Below, one piece after another: positions 30,383 to 33,483 of a stretch of DNA of 33,483 nucleotides (positions are counted from its first letter, which is position 1; every line of letters begins with the position of its first letter). The notes below the pieces were generated by a model. It saw nothing but the letters and a program-made list of their open reading frames with translations. It did not search any database and had not been told where the DNA came from. Both the position numbers and the translations under genes were made by a program. The stretch covers positions 1 through 33,483 of the forward strand of contig NZ_WTLH01000053.1 of the NCBI RefSeq assembly GCF_011421595.1, in the 5' to 3' direction. The stretch comes from Streptomyces sp. YIM 98790. GTDB taxonomy: Bacteria > Actinomycetota > Actinomycetes > Streptomycetales > Streptomycetaceae.

Positions 30383-32488
30383 TCAGCTCTGCCCGGAGGA
30401 ACCGGGCGGCTGGTGGTCCGGGCGCGGCGGCAGCTCACCGAGCGGAGCGCCCGGCGGCACCGAGCCCAGCGGCGGGTTGAGCTGCTTGGTCTCCTGCTCG
30501 CCCCCGGAACCGCCGCCGCTGCCGTTGGTGCCGCCGCTGCCGTTGGCCAGGCTCAGCTGCTTGACCGGCACCGAGACCGGCGGGCGGGTGGACGGGGTGC
30601 GGTGCGGCGAGCCGGTCCACGCCGGACGCGGCGGGCGCTTGACCACCGGCCGGAAGATCTCCTCCAGCTCCTCCTTGCCCAGCGTCTCCTTCTCCAGCAG
30701 CGCCAGCACCAGGTTGTCCAGCACGTCCCGGTTCTCCACCAGGATCTCCCAGGCCTCGTTGTGCGCCGCCTCGATGAGCCGCTTGACCTCCTCGTCCACG
30801 ATCCCGGCGACCTCTTCCGAGTAGTCGCGCTGGTGACCCATCTCCTTGCCCAGGAAGGGCTCGGAGTGGTCGGAACCGAACTTGATCGCGCCCAGCCGCT
30901 CGGACATGCCGTACTGGGTGACCATGCCGCGCGCGGTGGCGGTGGCCTTCTCGATGTCGTTGCCCGCGCCGGTGGTCGGGTCGTGGAAGACGAGCTCCTC
31001 GGCCGCCCGGCCGCCCAGCATGTAGGCAAGCTGGTCCAGCATCTCGTTGCGGGTGGTGGAGTACTTGTCCTCCTCCGGCAGCACCATGGTGTAGCCCAGG
31101 GCACGGCCCCGGGAGAGGATCGTCACCTTGTGCACCGGGTCGCTGTTCGGGGAGGCCGCCGCCACCAGGGCGTGGCCGCCCTCGTGGTAGGCCGTGATCA
31201 GCTTCTCCTTGTCGGACATGATCCGGGACCGCTTCTGCGGGCCCGCCACCACCCGGTCGATCGCCTCGTCCAGGTACTTGTTGTCGATCAGCTTGGCGTT
31301 GCCGCGGGCGGCCAGCAGCGCCGCCTCGTTGAGCACGTTGGACAGGTCGGCGCCGGTGAAGCCGGGAGTGCGGCGGGCGACCGCGCCCAGGTCCACGTCC
31401 GGGGCGACCGGCTTGCCCTTCTGGTGCACCTTGAGGATCTCCAGCCGGCCCTGCATGTCCGGGCGGTCCACCGCGATCTGGCGGTCGAAGCGGCCCGGGC
31501 GCAGCAGCGCCGGGTCCAGGATGTCCGGCCGGTTGGTGGCGGCGATCAGGATCACGCCGCCCTTGACGTCGAAGCCGTCCATCTCGACCAGAAGCTGGTT
31601 CAGGGTCTGCTCGCGCTCGTCGTGCCCGCCGCCCATGCCGGCGCCGCGATGGCGGCCGACCGCGTCGATCTCGTCCACGAAGACGATGGCCGGGGCGTTC
31701 GCCTTGGCCTGCTCGAACAGGTCGCGCACCCGGGAGGCGCCGACACCGACGAACATCTCCACGAAGTCGGAGCCGGAGATGGAGTAGAACGGCACCCCGG
31801 CCTCGCCGGCCACGGCGCGGGCCAGCAGGGTCTTGCCGGTGCCGGGCGGGCCGTAGAGCAGCACGCCCTTGGGGATCTTGGCGCCCACCGCCTGGAACTT
31901 GGCCGGCTCCTGCAGGAACTCCTTGATCTCGTGGAGCTCCTCCACGGCCTCGTCGGCGCCCGCGACATCGGTGAAGGTGGTCTTCGGGGTGTCCTTGGTG
32001 ATCAGCTTGGCCTTGGACTTGCCGAAGTTCATCACCCGCGAACCGCCGCCCTGCATCTGGTTCAGCAGGAACAGGAACAGCACGATGATCAGCAGGAACG
32101 GCAGGATCGACAGCACCATCGACACGAACGGGTTCTGCGACTTCGGGCTGACCGTGTAGCCGTCCGGCAGCAGATTCTCTTCGCTCTGGTACTTCGACTG
32201 CAGGAGCTTGGCCAGCTCCACGCCCTGGTCGTCGATGTAGTTGGCCTCGACCTTGGCCGACTCGACGTCGGGGATCCGCTCGCCTTCCTTGAGCTGGATC
32301 TTGATCTTCTGTTCGTCACCGGTGGTGAGCTCGGCCGCCTGGACCTGGTTCTTCTGGATGGCCTCGACGACCTGCCCGGTGTCGACCTTGGTGTACCCCT
32401 CGCCGGACCGGAACACCATCATGAACAGGAGCAAAGCGGCCACGGCCAGCAGGATCCACATGACCGGCCCACGGAAGTAGCGCTTCAT
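30383..32488 (-). CDS. ftsH: ATP-dependent zinc metalloprotease FtsH
   Basis: This 701-residue membrane-bound AAA+ protease degrades membrane and regulatory proteins. It has a transmembrane helix at about 8-26, an extracytoplasmic domain and a second transmembrane helix at about 122-142. The AAA module has Walker A GPPGTGKT (213-220), Walker B IVFVDEID (268-275) and a second region of homology around [20 protein letters not shown]. The zinc site is HEGGH at about 435-439, with Gly where many species have Ala, as is common in this genus. The C-terminal 90 residues are Pro/Gly/Ser-rich and probably disordered. The ATG at 32486-32488 is followed at once by [10 protein letters not shown], typical for Streptomyces; the preceding GTG is also in frame. 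The 328-nt gap to hpt contains a hairpin and a purine-rich stretch but no gene. Confidence 0.96.
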   Translation of the reverse strand: MKRYFRGPVMWILLAVAALLLFMMVFRSGEGYTKVDTGQVVEAIQKNQVQAAELTTGDEQKIKIQLKEGERIPDVESAKVEANYIDDQGVELAKLLQSKYQSEENLLPDGYTVSPKSQNPFVSMVLSILPFLLIIVLFLFLLNQMQGGGSRVMNFGKSKAKLITKDTPKTTFTDVAGADEAVEELHEIKEFLQEPAKFQAVGAKIPKGVLLYGPPGTGKTLLARAVAGEAGVPFYSISGSDFVEMFVGVGASRVRDLFEQAKANAPAIVFVDEIDAVGRHRGAGMGGGHDEREQTLNQLLVEMDGFDVKGGVILIAATNRPDILDPALLRPGRFDRQIAVDRPDMQGRLEILKVHQKGKPVAPDVDLGAVARRTPGFTGADLSNVLNEAALLAARGNAKLIDNKYLDEAIDRVVAGPQKRSRIMSDKEKLITAYHEGGHALVAAASPNSDPVHKVTILSRGRALGYTMVLPEEDKYSTTRNEMLDQLAYMLGGRAAEELVFHDPTTGAGNDIEKATATARGMVTQYGMSERLGAIKFGSDHSEPFLGKEMGHQRDYSEEVAGIVDEEVKRLIEAAHNEAWEILVENRDVLDNLVLALLEKETLGKEELEEIFRPVVKRPPRPAWTGSPHRTPSTRPPVSVPVKQLSLANGSGGTNGSGGGSGGEQETKQLNPPLGSVPPGAPLGELPPRPDHQPPGSSGQS

Positions 32489-32772
32489 CACGTCTCGTCT
32501 ACGAGGCTGCGCGGCCCCGTCCCTCCTGCCACTCGTGTGCACAGCCCCCGGACGGAGGCCGCTGTGCGTCGGTGTCCGATTCGCCGGTGCGCGCCCGGCG
32601 ACGAACAAGCTGACTTATCGCGACGGTACCGCAGCATGGACGCCCGGCGCTGCCCGGCGCAGCCTTCCGGCCGCCGGAGCCCTCCGTCACGCTTTCCCTG
32701 ACCTCCTCAAACGGTTCGGGGCCACCAGATGTTCCGGGCACGTATCTTTTCGTGCCCCGGCCGTGCCGGGGC

Positions 32773-32805
32773 GTGCCCGCCCCCGGGGCTCCCGGCGGCG
32801 GGCAC
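32773..32805 (-). terminator. Hairpin downstream of hpt
   Basis: GTGCCCGCC at 32773-32781 pairs perfectly with GGCGGGCAC at 32797-32805 around a GC-rich 15-nt loop. It begins 12 nt beyond the hpt stop on the minus strand. A second 7-bp hairpin at 32754-32772 follows. Confidence 0.5.
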
Positions 32806-32816
32806 GGCGGCCGGCA

Positions 32817-33380
32817 TCAGCCACCGTAGACGTGCGGCGCCAGGGTCCCGATGAACGGCAGATTGCGGTACTTCTCGCCGTAGTCCAGGCCGTAGCCGAC
32901 CACGAACTCGTTGGGGATGTCGAAGCCGACCCATTTCACGTCGATGTCGACCTTGGCGGCGTCCGGCTTGCGCAGCAGCGTCATGATCTCCAGCGAGGCG
33001 GGCTCCCGGGAGCCCAGGTTGGACAGCAGCCAGGACAGCGTCAGACCGGAGTCGATGATGTCCTCGACGATCAGGACATGCTTGTCCTTGATGTCGGTGT
33101 CCAGGTCCTTCAGGATGCGCACCACCCCCGAGGACTGGGTGCCCGCGCCGTACGAGGAGATCGCCATCCAGTCCATGGTGACCGGCGTGGCCAGGGCCCG
33201 CGCCAGATCGGCCATCACCATGATGGCGCCCTTGAGCACACCGACCAGCAGCAGGTCCTTGCCCGCGTAGTCCGCGTCGATCTTGGCGGCCAGCTCGGCG
33301 AGCTTGGCGTCGATCTCTTCCTTGGTGATGAGCACCGACTGAAGGTCGGCGCCCAGGTCTTTCTCCTGCACCCTGGCCAC
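32817..33380 (-). CDS. hpt: Hypoxanthine phosphoribosyltransferase
   Basis: This 187-residue purine salvage enzyme makes IMP and GMP from hypoxanthine and guanine with PRPP. The PRPP-binding loop is [14 protein letters not shown], the substrate hood includes [17 protein letters not shown], and [23 protein letters not shown] is the C-terminal signature. The tail [13 protein letters not shown] matches other Streptomyces proteins. The GTG at 33378-33380 ([14 protein letters not shown]) is chosen, but a GTG three codons later is also possible, as neither has a strong ribosome-binding site. The gene lies upstream of ftsH on the same strand. In the remaining 103 nt (33381-33483) I see no gene that can be named. 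Confidence 0.95.
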   Translation of the reverse strand: MARVQEKDLGADLQSVLITKEEIDAKLAELAAKIDADYAGKDLLLVGVLKGAIMVMADLARALATPVTMDWMAISSYGAGTQSSGVVRILKDLDTDIKDKHVLIVEDIIDSGLTLSWLLSNLGSREPASLEIMTLLRKPDAAKVDIDVKWVGFDIPNEFVVGYGLDYGEKYRNLPFIGTLAPHVYGG

Positions 33381-33483
33381 TCTCTTGGTACGTCGTGGTA
33401 CGGAATCGGTCGGACGGCCGCGGCTCCGCCCGGCCGGGCCACCGCCGGCGGCGCCGCCGGCAGCCGCGGCGCCGGCACGCCGG

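Noticed and set aside
32499..32741. Small minus-strand open frame between hpt and ftsH preceded by a GAGGAGGT-like stretch
   Set aside because: The purine stretch lies inside the frame rather than ahead of its start, and the peptide is low complexity with no family resemblance.

Overview
The window is high-GC actinobacterial chromosome and is almost certainly from Streptomyces or a close relative. The evidence is very GC-rich third codon positions, frequent GTG starts, TANNNT -10 boxes placed for leaderless mRNAs, a CebR-type operator at a cellulase gene, a rare TTA codon, and the gene content itself (nuoD paralogue, PH-domain pair, DUF3180, folate genes beside ftsH). No rRNA, tRNA, CRISPR array, transposase or phage gene was recognised.

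Layout. 1-4.0 kb, minus strand: panC (cut by the window edge), a Rossmann/DUF2520 gene overlapping it by 4 nt, and a NarL/DesK-type two-component pair. 4.1-6.5 kb: a MidA/NDUFAF7-type methyltransferase gene, tail-to-tail with an orphan nuoD paralogue. 6.6-8.5 kb: two bacterial PH-domain membrane protein genes. 8.7-9.9 kb: a solitary bioB. 10.2-13.8 kb: a folate block, with folP plus an NTF2-like gene on minus and folB, folK and DUF3180 on plus. 13.9-15.3 kb: an FAD/NAD(P) disulfide oxidoreductase-like gene. 15.6-20.4 kb: egtABCD for ergothioneine, closed by a strong hairpin. 20.6-22.6 kb: a two-gene unit of unknown function ending in a 40-residue zinc-ribbon protein, a GH20 hexosaminidase remnant, and a membrane-anchored coiled-coil protein. 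23.1-26.1 kb: a tightly overlapping three-gene operon, cstA, a small protein ending in Cys-Cys, and an ArsA/Get3-like ATPase. 26.5-29.5 kb: a DoxX-like gene and a secreted GH5-CBM3 cellulase with two CebR boxes upstream. 29.6-33.4 kb, minus strand: folE, ftsH and hpt.

How the genes work together. folE, folP, folB and folK supply four steps of tetrahydrofolate synthesis, but folE is 15.8 kb from the nearest other folate gene, DUF3180 excluded; the DNA between carries redox, carbon-uptake and cellulose-degradation functions. egtABCD gives gamma-glutamylcysteine, trimethylhistidine, their sulfoxide conjugate and its deglutamylation; the last lyase, egtE, is absent here. The cellulase and cstA unit both suit carbon-source-controlled metabolism.

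The most interesting candidate for an undescribed system is the cstA/CC-tail/ArsA-like ATPase operon. The small protein shares a spaced pattern (G-V-P-D-x3-Y, then Y-E-D-F, then terminal Cys-Cys) with my recollection of the YbdD/YjiX proteins that accompany CstA and BtsT in enterobacteria. Other observations are a Tyr-to-Trp change at the quinone-site position of the orphan NuoD, its adjacency to a homologue of the enzyme that methylates mitochondrial NDUFS2, a TTA codon in egtA, and a collagen-like insertion in EgtB.
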